Assembly: GCA_019323555.1 (NCBI GenBank)
Contig: JAHWHC010000030.1
Coordinates: 1-29,425 of the forward strand
Length of the DNA: 29,425 nt
Source of the DNA: Candidatus Woesearchaeota archaeon
GTDB taxonomy: Archaea; Nanobdellota; Nanobdellia; Woesearchaeales; ARS49
Reading direction: 5' to 3'
The notes beneath the pieces were generated by a model. It did not search any database, was not told where the DNA came from, and saw only the letters and a program-made list of their open reading frames with translations. Below, in pieces: positions 7,338 to 16,160 of the stretch; position 1 is the first letter of the stretch; each line of letters starts with the position of its first letter. The translations under genes were made by a program, and so were the position numbers.

Positions 7338-7970
7338 ATGACACTATACGACGTACCTGTAAATGAACTAATCCTTAAGACAGCTGCAGAGCTGGAGAAA
7401 ATATCAGACTTGACTCCACCAAGCTGGTCTGATTTTGTGAAGACAGGAGTGCATAAAGAGAGAGCGCCAGTGCAGAAGAACTGGTGGCACATAAGAGCAG
7501 CAGCAGTGCTTCTTACACTCCAGAAAAAAGGCCCAATCGGCGTATCAAAACTAAGGACAAAATACGGCGGAAGAAAGAACAGGGGCCACCAGCCGGAAAA
7601 ATTCTGCAGAGCATCAGGCAATATCCTAAGAAAAATACTTCAGCAGCTAGAGAAAGCAGGCCTTGCAGCAAAAGAAGAAAAAGGCGTGCACAAAGGAAGA
7701 GTAATCACAAAGCAAGGAGCACAACTTCTTGGAAAAATGGCTGAAGAGATAATGAAAGAGAAGAAAATCACGCTTCCAAAGAAAAGCAAAACAGAGCTTC
7801 CAGTTGAATATCCTGCTGTGAAAAAGAAGAAAAAGAAAACAAAGAAAAAGACAGCAAAGAAGAGAGCGACGAGGAAAAAAGCAGTAAAAAAGAAGACAAA
7901 AAAGGCAGCAAAGGAAAAACCTGCTGAAGAAGCTCCAAAAGAAGAATTAAAATCCGCAGACGAAGTATAA
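7338..7970 (+). CDS. rps19e: Ribosomal protein eS19 with long lysine-rich tail
   Basis: 210 residues. The eS19 fold occupies about residues 1-148, recognised by YDVPVNELILKTAAELE, KTGVHKERAPVQKNWWHIRA, AAVLLTLQKKGPIGVSKLR, KYGGRKNRGHQPEKFCRASG and RVITKQGAQLLGKMA. It then carries about 60 residues of low-complexity Lys/Thr/Ala/Arg that turn acidic at the end (EEAPKEELKSADEV). Archaeal eS19 is normally about 150 residues, so the tail is an extension, and it resembles a histone-H1-like nucleic-acid-binding tail. First gene of the cluster; eL39 starts one base after its stop. Confidence 0.95.
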   Translation: MTLYDVPVNELILKTAAELEKISDLTPPSWSDFVKTGVHKERAPVQKNWWHIRAAAVLLTLQKKGPIGVSKLRTKYGGRKNRGHQPEKFCRASGNILRKILQQLEKAGLAAKEEKGVHKGRVITKQGAQLLGKMAEEIMKEKKITLPKKSKTELPVEYPAVKKKKKKTKKKTAKKRATRKKAVKKKTKKAAKEKPAEEAPKEELKSADEV

Positions 7971-7971
7971 A

Positions 7972-8145
7972 ATGGCACGACACAAACACCCAAGCAGAAA
8001 GAAAAGACTTGCCAAAGCAGGCAGGCAATGTAGATGGGCGCCTTACTGGACAGTGCCAAAAAAATTCGGAAAAGGAAGAAGAGTCCACCCAGGAAGACAC
8101 ACAACAGTGAAGAGAAGCTGGAGAAGGACAAAGATAAAGGCGTAA
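7972..8145 (+). CDS. rpl39e: Ribosomal protein eL39
   Basis: 57 residues, beginning MARHKHPSRKKRLAKAGRQ and ending KRSWRRTKIKA. The Lys/Arg-rich composition, the CRWAPYWTVPKKFG core and the small size match eL39 (family about 50 residues), which lines the peptide exit tunnel of the large subunit. The ATG follows the eS19 stop by one base, and the stop precedes the eL31 ATG by one base, so the three ribosomal protein genes are tightly packed and probably share one mRNA. Confidence 0.93.
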   Translation: MARHKHPSRKKRLAKAGRQCRWAPYWTVPKKFGKGRRVHPGRHTTVKRSWRRTKIKA

Positions 8146-8146
8146 A

Positions 8147-8653
8147 ATGGCAAAAATAGAGCGAACTTACACAATACCTCTGAGGAAAGAGTGGCTGAAA
8201 TCTCCGAAGTACAGGAGGGCGAAAAAAGCAGTCACAGCCATAAAAGAATTTCTAATCAAACACATGAAATCAGAAGATGTAAGGCTTGGCAAGCACCTAA
8301 ATGAAGAGCTGTGGAAGCACGGCATAAAGAACCCGCCAGGAAAAGTAAAAATCAATGTCCAAAAAGATGAGAAAGGGGTTGTGAGAGCTGAACTCTTTGG
8401 CAAGGAAATTATTGTTGAAAAGAAAAAAGAGGAAGAGAAGAAAGGAATCGCAACAAAAGTCAAAGAGACAATAACAGGAAAGAAAGATGACAAGAGACTG
8501 CCTGTAAAGAAAAAGAAGAAGGCAGAGGAAGAAAAAAAGGAAGAACCTGCAAAAGAAGAAGTCAAAGCAGAAGAATCTAAGAAAGAGCCAGAAGAGAAAC
8601 CAAAAGAAGCTCCTAAAGAGCCCAAAAAAGCAGAACAACCTGCTGAAAAATAA
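8147..8653 (+). CDS. rpl31e: Ribosomal protein eL31 with long charged tail
   Basis: 168 residues. The eL31 domain is residues 1-90: ERTYTIPLRKEWLKSPKYRR, AVTAIKEFLIKHMKSEDVRL, GKHLNEELWKHGIKNPPGKV. The family is normally about 90 residues. Here a further 75-80 residues of Lys, Glu, Pro and Ala follow (KKAEEEKKEEPAKEEVKAEE, then KEAPKEPKKAEQPAEK), ending acidic. The same APKE-type words occur in the eS6 and eS19 tails. eL31 sits near the tunnel exit, so a long charged tail there could touch nascent chains or targeting factors; that is inference. Confidence 0.94.
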   Translation: MAKIERTYTIPLRKEWLKSPKYRRAKKAVTAIKEFLIKHMKSEDVRLGKHLNEELWKHGIKNPPGKVKINVQKDEKGVVRAELFGKEIIVEKKKEEEKKGIATKVKETITGKKDDKRLPVKKKKKAEEEKKEEPAKEEVKAEESKKEPEEKPKEAPKEPKKAEQPAEK

Positions 8654-8667
8654 TAACATAACTCTCG

Positions 8668-9657
8668 ATGAAAAATCAGTTACCTTTTGAAACAATCAAA
8701 AGAGAAATTCTAACTAAAAAAGAATCAGAGACAGATCCTTCTCATGGCTGCAAGCCTGAGGAACGGCCTATTGATGTTCTGATAGATTACGGTGTTGTTA
8801 ACATAAACAAGCCAAAAGGACCTACTTCCCACCAGGTTGCAGAATATGTCCAGAAAATACTTCACATAAACAAAGCAGGACACTCAGGAACACTAGACCC
8901 TGCTGTAACAGGAGTGCTGCCAATGGCACTGGGAAGAGCAACAAGGATAGTGCAGACACTTCTTCCTGCAGGAAAAGAATATGTGGGAATAATGCACCTG
9001 CACAAACCTGTTGATGTAAAGAAACTGAAAAAAGTTCTGGATGAATTTGTGGGAAACATAAAGCAACTTCCCCCAATAAAGTCTGCAGTAAAAAGACAGG
9101 TAAGGGAGAGAAGAATATATTACATAGACATAATCGAGATAGAGGAGCAGGATGTTCTTTTCAGGATAGGGTGCCAGGCAGGAACATACATAAGAAAATT
9201 CTGCCACGATGCAGGCAAAAAACTAAAGGTCGGGGCGCACATGGCCCAGTTGATGAGAACAAGAGCAGGACCATTCACAGAAAAAGATATGATAACACTC
9301 CAGGACCTATCAGATGCATACTGGCTCTGGAAAGAGAAAAAAGATGAAGATATTAAAAAATACATCAAACCTGTTGAAGAAGCAATACCAAGTGTTCCAA
9401 AAGTCTGGATAGTGGACAATGCAATAGACACTGTGTGCCACGGCTCTGACCTGAAAGTGCCAGGCATATCAAAACTACATTCTGGGATAAAAAAAGGAGA
9501 AATCATTGCAATCATGAGCCTGAAAGATGAATTAATTGCACTAGGGTCTGCAGAAATGGAATCAAATGAAATCATGGACAAAGACCGCGGAGTTGCAGTG
9601 AAAACACACAAAGTTTTCATGGAATCAGGAACATACCCAAAATACAAAAAAGATTAA
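8668..9657 (+). CDS. truB/cbf5: Archaeal rRNA/tRNA pseudouridine synthase Cbf5 (TruB family)
   Basis: 329 residues. Cbf5 is the catalytic subunit of H/ACA guide ribonucleoproteins and also makes pseudouridine 55 in archaeal tRNA. The TruB core has YGVVNINKPKGPTSHQVAEY and KAGHSGTLDPAVTGVLPMAL, with catalytic Asp77 in GTLDP; KQLPPIKSAVKRQVRERRIY and CQAGTYIRKFCHDAGKKL follow. The C-terminal 80 residues are the PUA RNA-binding domain (VCHGSDLKVPGISKL, KKGEIIAIMSLKDELIALG). The partners Gar1, Nop10 and L7Ae are not in this window. It follows eL31 by 14 bp and probably belongs to the same transcript. Confidence 0.96.
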   Translation: MKNQLPFETIKREILTKKESETDPSHGCKPEERPIDVLIDYGVVNINKPKGPTSHQVAEYVQKILHINKAGHSGTLDPAVTGVLPMALGRATRIVQTLLPAGKEYVGIMHLHKPVDVKKLKKVLDEFVGNIKQLPPIKSAVKRQVRERRIYYIDIIEIEEQDVLFRIGCQAGTYIRKFCHDAGKKLKVGAHMAQLMRTRAGPFTEKDMITLQDLSDAYWLWKEKKDEDIKKYIKPVEEAIPSVPKVWIVDNAIDTVCHGSDLKVPGISKLHSGIKKGEIIAIMSLKDELIALGSAEMESNEIMDKDRGVAVKTHKVFMESGTYPKYKKD

Positions 9658-9695
9658 ATAATATAACATAATAAAACATTAAAAAAGGTGATTAT

Positions 9696-10652
9696 TTGCA
9701 GTACGAACTATTATACTTAATCTTGGGCTTAGTAGGATTGTGGTTTGGTTCAGAGCTTATCACAAGAGGCGCCATCAGCATAGCAAAAAGGCTCAGGATA
9801 TCACATATTTTTATCGGACTTACTGTCCTTGCCATAGGAAGCGACCTTCCTGAACTCTTTATCAACATAACAGGAGCATTGCAGAAACTTCACGGCATAA
9901 ATACGTCTGGCCTGGTTATCGGGCAAACAGTAGGAACTGTCATAAGCCAGACCACATTCATATTAGGCCTTGTGGGATTATTCGGCCTGGTTGTCATATC
10001 AAAAAGAGAATTCCTGAGAGACGGCCTAATAATGGTTGGGGCAGCTGCAGTCCTGCTATTAATGGGATTAGACGGCCAGATATCGCTGATGGACGGAGTG
10101 ATATTATTAATAATGTACTTATTTTACTTCATGACTGTAGTCAGGGAAGAAAAACTCCATGAGAAAATCAAGAACCAAAAAGGATACGGCATGCTAATCT
10201 GGGCAACAGTATCTGTGATAGCAGGGTTCATATTCTTGATATTCTCATCAAAAATAGTAGTAGAAAACGCAGTCACGCTCGCAAACATTTGGGGAGTATC
10301 CCAAACACTGGTGGGATTATTAATAGTCGGGCTCGGTACAAGCCTGCCAGAACTATCAATCAGCGTAAATGCTGTGCTGAAAAAAGCAGGCACAATGTCT
10401 GTCGCAAACCTTATAGGAAGCAATATCTTTGACATTTTTTTCACACTGGGAATAAGCTCTGTGATAGCAAAAGGATTTACTGTAAATTCGTCATTAATTG
10501 ATTTTGACATACCTTTCATGATAGGGGTGTGCGTGCTTGCAATATTTCTGCTAAGGACAAAGATGAAGCTTGAGAAAAGAGAGGCAATCACACTTATCCT
10601 AGTTTACCTAGGATATGTTGTGCTAAAATTAACAGTGACGCAATTCAGGTAA
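9696..10652 (+). CDS. Na+/Ca2+ antiporter-like CaCA-family membrane protein with divergent first alpha-repeat
   Basis: 318 residues, about ten membrane segments and two inverted halves. The second alpha-repeat is canonical: LGTSLPELSISVNAVLKKAG, then VANLIGSNIFDIF, containing the ion-coordinating Glu (219) and Asp (246). The first repeat is unusual: AIGSDLPELFINITGAL keeps the PE, but the segment that normally reads GNxxGSNxxN is here GQTVGTVISQ (76-85). Ion selectivity may therefore differ from known Ca2+/Na+ exchangers. The start is a TTG supported by GGTGAT three bases upstream. The gene is 38 bp from cbf5, so it may have its own signals. Confidence 0.88.
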   Translation: MQYELLYLILGLVGLWFGSELITRGAISIAKRLRISHIFIGLTVLAIGSDLPELFINITGALQKLHGINTSGLVIGQTVGTVISQTTFILGLVGLFGLVVISKREFLRDGLIMVGAAAVLLLMGLDGQISLMDGVILLIMYLFYFMTVVREEKLHEKIKNQKGYGMLIWATVSVIAGFIFLIFSSKIVVENAVTLANIWGVSQTLVGLLIVGLGTSLPELSISVNAVLKKAGTMSVANLIGSNIFDIFFTLGISSVIAKGFTVNSSLIDFDIPFMIGVCVLAIFLLRTKMKLEKREAITLILVYLGYVVLKLTVTQFR

Positions 10653-10720
10653 GCACAAAAAATATAGGGCAATCTGCTTCTCTAGAATCGAAATACTTAT
10701 ATACTGTAGTATACTATTTC

Positions 10721-10737
10721 TATATAATTTATATAAA
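10721..10737 (+). promoter_or_regulatory. AT-rich promoter of the 204-residue unknown gene
   Basis: TATATAATTTATATAAA contains two overlapping TATA-like elements centred about 31 and 23 bp before the ATG at 10756. This favours the ATG over the GTG at 10741, which would lie only 4-16 bp downstream of these elements. Another TATA-like block lies near 10694-10704. Confidence 0.4.
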
Positions 10738-10755
10738 TTCGTGGGTTTAAGACAA

Positions 10756-11370
10756 ATGGATGCATACATAGCAAGACTAGAAAGATTTTTAGGGCCAAGA
10801 CACACATCTACACAAGGCTTCACAATAATCAGGGATCTTTTGAGAAGAGGAGAAGCCCCTCCAATGGGCGTATTTTATGCAGGAAGAAAACGCTCTGTAT
10901 TTCATGACCTTGTCCTGTACTCAATAGGCGAGGACAGAGTTGAATTTTGTCCTGTTCCAACAGACAAAAGCCTCTTAAAATGCCTTGAAAATGCCACAGA
11001 AGTTGCAGAAAAAATACAAAATCCGCCAAGAAGGACAGATCACCTAATAGTTCTATCACTGGATGAAGCAGCTATCAAAGAGCTTCAGGCAACCCAGGCA
11101 GAATTAAATGGCAATGGCGGCACAATAAATGGAAGCCGCGTAACTTACGTTTCTGTGCCTTTAGTAGAACAGGCAAGAGCTTATGAAGATACGCCTGCAA
11201 TAGAGCAATCACATAGTGCGCCAGAAAAACCATTGTCTACACAAGCAGAAGCAATAAGACAGAGCATGCTAGCAAGATACACTACTGAAAAAGCCGCTGT
11301 TGAAAAACTATGCGGAGAAATAGGCATGCCTGAAATAAAACCTTCATTTATTCGCAAGCAGGCACCATAA
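10756..11370 (+). CDS. Uncharacterised soluble protein upstream of the MoxR/vWA operon
   Basis: 204 residues from ATG (a GTG 15 bases upstream would add MGLRQ). I do not recognise a family. No membrane segment is evident. The first 110 residues look compact and mixed alpha/beta (YIARLERFLGPRHTSTQGFT, MGVFYAGRKRSVFHDLVLYS, HLIVLSLDEAAIKELQ). A Gly/Asn-rich turn and a disordered stretch (AIEQSHSAPEKPLST) follow, then a helical C-terminus. It has its own AT-rich promoter and ends 43 bp before the vWA operon, which has a separate TATA box, so co-transcription is not required. Confidence 0.65.
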   Translation: MDAYIARLERFLGPRHTSTQGFTIIRDLLRRGEAPPMGVFYAGRKRSVFHDLVLYSIGEDRVEFCPVPTDKSLLKCLENATEVAEKIQNPPRRTDHLIVLSLDEAAIKELQATQAELNGNGGTINGSRVTYVSVPLVEQARAYEDTPAIEQSHSAPEKPLSTQAEAIRQSMLARYTTEKAAVEKLCGEIGMPEIKPSFIRKQAP

Positions 11371-11379
11371 AATCGTAAG

Positions 11380-11389
11380 GTATATATAG
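11380..11389 (+). promoter_or_regulatory. TATA box of the MoxR/vWA operon
   Basis: GTATATATAG centred about 29 bp before the GTG at 11414. It is the only clear promoter before the eight-gene run that follows. Confidence 0.5.
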
Positions 11390-11413
11390 ACCGACTTCTA
11401 CTCGTATTTTAAA

Positions 11414-13213
11414 GTGATACAGATAGGGAGTATGCTTGGATTATTAGCACTTATTAGTCTAATTCCTCTTATTTTGCTCTATCTTATACGCCCAAAACCA
11501 CAGACAATAGAGATCCCAAGCCTCATGTTCTTCATACAATCATCTGGAAGAAACAAGCTAAGCTCTTTTTTCAAGAAATTCATAAGAGACTGGCTCTTCT
11601 TGATACAAATACTGATCTTATTACTGCTTGCTTTAAGCATAGCAAGACCATTCACAAACTATCAGCACGACATAACAGCACAAAACACAGTCATTGTCCT
11701 GGATGCAAGCGCGTCGATGCAGGCCATGGAGGGCAAGTACAGCAGGTTTGACAAGGCAAGAGACAAAGCAAAACAGATGCTGGGGGCAAAAAACACAATA
11801 ATCCTTGCAAAAGAAGTTCCATCTATAGTTGTGAAAGAGGCAACATCATCTGAAGCAGAAAAATACCTGAACAAAGCTCAGCCAACAGAAGCAACATCAA
11901 GAATCGGGGACTCAATAATACTTGCAGGAGAGGCCCTTGGAAGCGAGGGCGCTGTTATAGTATTAAGTGATTTCATAAATACAGGCGGGCAGGACCCAAA
12001 CATTGCAAAAGCAATACTAGAATCAAAAGGCCTGGTTGTAAACTTCGTGAATGTTGCTGAGAAAAAAGCATCAAACATAGGAATAGTGGACATAGAGGCA
12101 GACAGGGAAGAGGCAACAGTGTATGTAAAAAACTTTGATGATGTGGCAAGATTCGCAACACTAAAAGTAGGAGACGTTCAAAAAGAACTAAATCTCGGGG
12201 CAAAGAGCTCTGAAACATTCACATTCAAGACACCAAACGGAATAACACAAATGCTGTTAGTCACAGATGATGATTTCAAGATAGACAATCTAGCATACCT
12301 AAGTGCGCCAGAGACAGAACAGACAAAAGCAGCACTAGTCACAAACAATGCATCAGTATTCCTCAAAAACGCACTAGAGGCATCAGGAGATGTACAAGTC
12401 ACTGTAACAAAACCACCTGTTGTTCCTGTAGAAGGATATGACGTCTACATACTGCATAACCTTGACATGAATGAAGTATTGCCAGGAACATTTGACGCAC
12501 TATATTACGCAGCCCAGAACGGAGCGAGTGTAGTTGTGCATGTACAGGAGGATTCTGCCCAGATAAATTACAAGAAACTACTGCCGCTAAAGATAACAGG
12601 AAAAGGAAACGGCGGCTTTGTGTCTATTGAACAACTAAACAAGTTCACAAAAAACATAGACTTCGGCAGCATAACATCACACTTCACAACAACAGCACAC
12701 GACAAAGGATTCACAACAATCGTATCTCTCGGAAATGACACTGTTGTATCATTAGGAAAAGCAGGAAGCGGAAAAATAGTCTATTACGGAATACCAGAAA
12801 ACACTGCTGACTTCAAGTACTCTCCCAGCTATCCTATCTTCTGGACAGAGATGCTGAGATACTTGACAGGACAGCTTGACCTGAAAAACCTCAACTACGC
12901 CACAAAAGACACAATAATACTAGAAGGAGAGCAGACAGTAAAAACACCCATAAAGACCGTGAAACAAGCAACAATAATGCTGGAAAACGCAGGAATCTAT
13001 GAACTAGAGGACAAAAGAATAGCAGCAAACCTTCTTGATGAAAAAGAATCAGAGATAAATGCAGAAACAACACTCGGCGCAAAATCAACTGAGTTTGAAC
13101 TAAAGCCTGTAAAAGAGACAAGAAAACTTGAGCTAGAACCATTACTGATCCTTGCAGCAGGACTCATAATACTGCTGGAGATACTGTATATCAAAATGAG
13201 AGGGGATGTATGA
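11414..13213 (+). CDS. BatA-like membrane protein with von Willebrand factor A domain
   Basis: 599 residues. Residues 7-26 and 60-78 are two membrane helices flanking RPKPQTIEIPSLMFF, the arrangement of the BatA/aerotolerance N-terminal domain. A vWA domain follows, with a full MIDAS start DASAS (97-101) and VIVLSDF further on. The middle (about 260-480) is beta-rich and probably Ig-like or GATase-like. A third helix, LLILAAGLIILLEILYI, lies near residues 572-590. The vWA domain should bind a divalent metal and a partner ligand. The GTG start is leaderless by TATA spacing; an ATG six codons later is possible. It overlaps the next gene by four bases (ATGA). Confidence 0.85.
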   Translation: MIQIGSMLGLLALISLIPLILLYLIRPKPQTIEIPSLMFFIQSSGRNKLSSFFKKFIRDWLFLIQILILLLLALSIARPFTNYQHDITAQNTVIVLDASASMQAMEGKYSRFDKARDKAKQMLGAKNTIILAKEVPSIVVKEATSSEAEKYLNKAQPTEATSRIGDSIILAGEALGSEGAVIVLSDFINTGGQDPNIAKAILESKGLVVNFVNVAEKKASNIGIVDIEADREEATVYVKNFDDVARFATLKVGDVQKELNLGAKSSETFTFKTPNGITQMLLVTDDDFKIDNLAYLSAPETEQTKAALVTNNASVFLKNALEASGDVQVTVTKPPVVPVEGYDVYILHNLDMNEVLPGTFDALYYAAQNGASVVVHVQEDSAQINYKKLLPLKITGKGNGGFVSIEQLNKFTKNIDFGSITSHFTTTAHDKGFTTIVSLGNDTVVSLGKAGSGKIVYYGIPENTADFKYSPSYPIFWTEMLRYLTGQLDLKNLNYATKDTIILEGEQTVKTPIKTVKQATIMLENAGIYELEDKRIAANLLDEKESEINAETTLGAKSTEFELKPVKETRKLELEPLLILAAGLIILLEILYIKMRGDV

Positions 13214-15594
13214 CATTTGTAAGATCAGCACTGGAAATTGCATACCGTTATTTTGAGCAGCCCTGGGCAATCTTATTATTCATACCAATCATACTTGTAA
13301 TCTATTTTATCCTAAAGAAAAAATTCGTAAAAGTAAAAGAAGAGCCAGATGTAGCGAAGCAGAAAAAATTCCTGCGAAGAGTGCTTTTCTTCACAAGAGC
13401 CGCCATAATAATATTGTTATTGATCGCGCTTGCATCACCATATCACCAGACAAGCAAGGTAATAGAAGGAGATGTATATGTCAAGATACTTGTTGACAAC
13501 TCAACATCAATGAAACTGTTTGAGAGCAATGCAAATGAGCTTGCCCAGGCACTTGAGAAAAAACTCACAGTAGAGGTAGAAACAATAGGGGAAGGGGAGC
13601 ACTCTGCAATAGGAGACGCCATACTCAACAACCTTGAGCCGCATGACAGCATCCTTTTGATATCAGACGGAAACTCAAATGCAGGATCAAGCCTAGGAGA
13701 CGTGGCCTTGTTTGCCTCAAAACTAAACTCAACAATAAATGCAATTGACCTGAACCCAATACACGATGATTCAGGAGTTGTCGTGATAGGCCCGTCAAAA
13801 AGCCAGGAAGGGGTAGAGAACAAGTTCAGCATCATCATCAACACAGTAGGCACTGTAAAGAGCATCCCAGTAAAAGTGACTTTTGACGGAGAGACTGTGA
13901 TTGACAAGACAACAGACGAACCAATACTGCAATTCACAAAACTTCTGACACCAGGATATCACAAGATCGTCGCGCAGATACAATCAGAAGATTATTTTCC
14001 GCAAAACAACATATTTTACAAGACAGTGAAAGTCGTGCCAAGACCGAAAATATTCTTTTACACAGAAAACCCATCACCAATGAAAACACTGCTTGACCAA
14101 ATATACATTGTAGAGAGCGGAAACAGCCTGCCCCCATTAAATGACTATTACGCAATCGGAATCAACAACATCCATGCAGAAACACTGAAAGCAACAACAG
14201 ATGTATTAAATGACTTTGTGGCAGACGGCAATGGAATGGTGGTAATAGGGGGAGACAACTCATTTGACAGAGGAGACTACAAGAGCTCGCTATTTGAGAC
14301 AATACTTCCTGTCTACATTGCAGCACCTGGCAAGAAAGAGGGAGAGACAAGCATAGTCATAGTCGTGGACATCAGCGGCAGCACAAGCGCAGCATTTGGA
14401 ACATCTACAACAGTGGACATGGAAAAAGCATTAGCACTAGGAGCGTACAGAGACCTGTCTGTCAACACAAGGCTTGCAGTTGTTGCATTCAACACAAAAG
14501 CATACCTAATATCAGAACCATCCTATGTCTATGAAAAACAAGGACTAGAAGACAAGATAGGCAGACTCTCCCACGGCGGAGGAACACTAGTCAGTTCAGG
14601 CCTGTTGAAAGCAATACAGATACTAGAAGAGATGGCAGGAGGGAAAAACATAATCCTGATAAGCGACGGAAAGACACAGGCAGAGGCAGCTGCAACAGAA
14701 GCAGCAAAACTAGCGCAGACAATGGGAATAAAAATCTACACAGTAGGCGTCGGGCCGACAACAAATGAAGAACTGATGCAGCAGATAGCGCAATTAGCAA
14801 ACGGAATATATTTCAGGGCAACAGAGAGCTCAAGAATAAAAATATTATTTGGAGACCTTGATGAGGAAGAGCAGCAATCAAACAAGATGAACCTCCAGAT
14901 ACTGGATTCAAATCACTTTATCACAGCAGGACTAGATCCTAAAGCATTCATCTACGGCTTCAACAACGCAGTCCCAAAAACAACTGCAAGAATGCTGGCA
15001 ACAACATCAACAGGAGAACCGATCCTGACAGTATGGCGGCTCGGGCTGGGAAGAATCGCAGCACTGACAACCGACGATGGAAGCGAGTGGGCAGGAGACC
15101 TGCTAAACAAGGCAAACTCTAATCTCCTTACAAGAACATTCAACTGGGCAATAGGAGACCCAGAGAGAAAGAGCCAGGAATTCATAGAGATACCAGACAC
15201 GCGCGTGAACGAGCCAACAGAAGTAATAGTAAAATCAAAAACAATCCCGACATCAGACCAGGGCGTGTTCTACAAAGTAGACGAGGACCTGTATGCAACA
15301 ACAGTAACGCCGACACAGACTGGATTCCAGAACATATTAACTGCAACATTTGCAGCAAACTACCCCTCTGAATATGAAATGATGGGCTTTAACCCAGAGC
15401 TAAAGAGCATAACAGAGAGCACAGGGGGAAAAATATTCGGCAAGAATGACATAGATGCAATAATACAATTCACAAAAACAAGGGCAAAAAGAACAGTTGT
15501 CACAAAAGACACTGTGAGACAGCCGTTCATAATCGCGGCAATTATACTCTTGCTTATAGAAATATTTATAAGGAGAATTACACGAAAAGATTAG
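13210..15594 (+). CDS. Large membrane protein with two vWA domains and a GATase-like segment
   Basis: 794 residues. Helices at 20-35 and 62-76 are followed by a first vWA-like domain with DNSTS (96-100). A beta-rich stretch leads into VVIGGDNSFDRGDY near 344-357, the glutamine-amidotransferase-like motif often found before vWA domains in such proteins. A second vWA domain has DISGS (387-391), SHGGGTLVSSGLLKAI and IILISDG. A final helix, IIAAIILLLIEIFI, is close to the C-terminus. Both MIDAS motifs look intact. Translational coupling to the upstream vWA protein argues for a heteromeric membrane complex that the MoxR ATPase downstream could remodel. Confidence 0.85.
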   Translation: MTFVRSALEIAYRYFEQPWAILLFIPIILVIYFILKKKFVKVKEEPDVAKQKKFLRRVLFFTRAAIIILLLIALASPYHQTSKVIEGDVYVKILVDNSTSMKLFESNANELAQALEKKLTVEVETIGEGEHSAIGDAILNNLEPHDSILLISDGNSNAGSSLGDVALFASKLNSTINAIDLNPIHDDSGVVVIGPSKSQEGVENKFSIIINTVGTVKSIPVKVTFDGETVIDKTTDEPILQFTKLLTPGYHKIVAQIQSEDYFPQNNIFYKTVKVVPRPKIFFYTENPSPMKTLLDQIYIVESGNSLPPLNDYYAIGINNIHAETLKATTDVLNDFVADGNGMVVIGGDNSFDRGDYKSSLFETILPVYIAAPGKKEGETSIVIVVDISGSTSAAFGTSTTVDMEKALALGAYRDLSVNTRLAVVAFNTKAYLISEPSYVYEKQGLEDKIGRLSHGGGTLVSSGLLKAIQILEEMAGGKNIILISDGKTQAEAAATEAAKLAQTMGIKIYTVGVGPTTNEELMQQIAQLANGIYFRATESSRIKILFGDLDEEEQQSNKMNLQILDSNHFITAGLDPKAFIYGFNNAVPKTTARMLATTSTGEPILTVWRLGLGRIAALTTDDGSEWAGDLLNKANSNLLTRTFNWAIGDPERKSQEFIEIPDTRVNEPTEVIVKSKTIPTSDQGVFYKVDEDLYATTVTPTQTGFQNILTATFAANYPSEYEMMGFNPELKSITESTGGKIFGKNDIDAIIQFTKTRAKRTVVTKDTVRQPFIIAAIILLLIEIFIRRITRKD

Positions 15595-15612
15595 TAAATA
15601 AATGGTGAAAAA

Positions 15613-16158
15613 ATGAGCTACATGACACGAAATGCAAACCTGATTCTGCTGTTATTGATAATCTTCAGTGCAGCAGCCTTGGTCGGGGCAACAGTATATT
15701 TCCAGCTGAACTTTGACAGGATAAACGGGGCATACACCCTGAAGATGGATCAGCTAAACAAAGTGAGCGACGAGCTGGAAGCAAAACAATTTGAGCTTAA
15801 GAAGCTAAGCGATGACCTTTCCTTGAAATCACAGAGAGAAGAACAGCTGTCAGGCCAATACACAGAGGTAAGAACAGAGAAAGAGAGCCTGGAGACACAA
15901 AAGAAACGCCTGACAACAGAGAAAGAGGGGCTTCAGAGCGAGCTTGAGAAAACAGAACAGACCCTCTTCAAGACGCAGAATGATCTTGCAGCAAAAAAAG
16001 CACTAGTGACAGAGCTGACTGCTGAAAAAGAGAAGCTAGCTATTGAAGTAGACGTGCTTCAAGATGACAATGACAGGCTGGAAGAAGACATCAGGGATCT
16101 TGAGGACAAAGTTGAGTGCCTTGAAAACACAGTAGATGCAGATGAGAATGGTTGTTAA
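15613..16158 (+). CDS. Membrane-anchored coiled-coil protein of the MoxR/vWA operon
   Basis: 181 residues. Residues 10-32 are one membrane helix (ILLLLIIFSAAALVGATVYF). Residues 40-172 are an almost uninterrupted heptad-rich coiled coil with Leu/Lys/Glu repeats (LETQKKRLTTEKEGLQSELE), ending with two cysteines (VECLEN and a C-terminal GC). It is long enough to span roughly 15-20 nm if continuous. The Shine-Dalgarno GGTGA lies five bases before the ATG. No enzymatic motif is visible; it may be a spacer or scaffold for the vWA complex. Confidence 0.8.
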   Translation: MSYMTRNANLILLLLIIFSAAALVGATVYFQLNFDRINGAYTLKMDQLNKVSDELEAKQFELKKLSDDLSLKSQREEQLSGQYTEVRTEKESLETQKKRLTTEKEGLQSELEKTEQTLFKTQNDLAAKKALVTELTAEKEKLAIEVDVLQDDNDRLEEDIRDLEDKVECLENTVDADENGC

Positions 16159-16160
16159 AC

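Noticed and set aside
7640..8131. Long minus-strand open frames opposite eS19, eL39 and eL31
   Set aside because: They are rich in Phe, Ser and Leu because they mirror Lys/Glu-rich coding sequence; the plus-strand proteins are clearly conserved ribosomal proteins.
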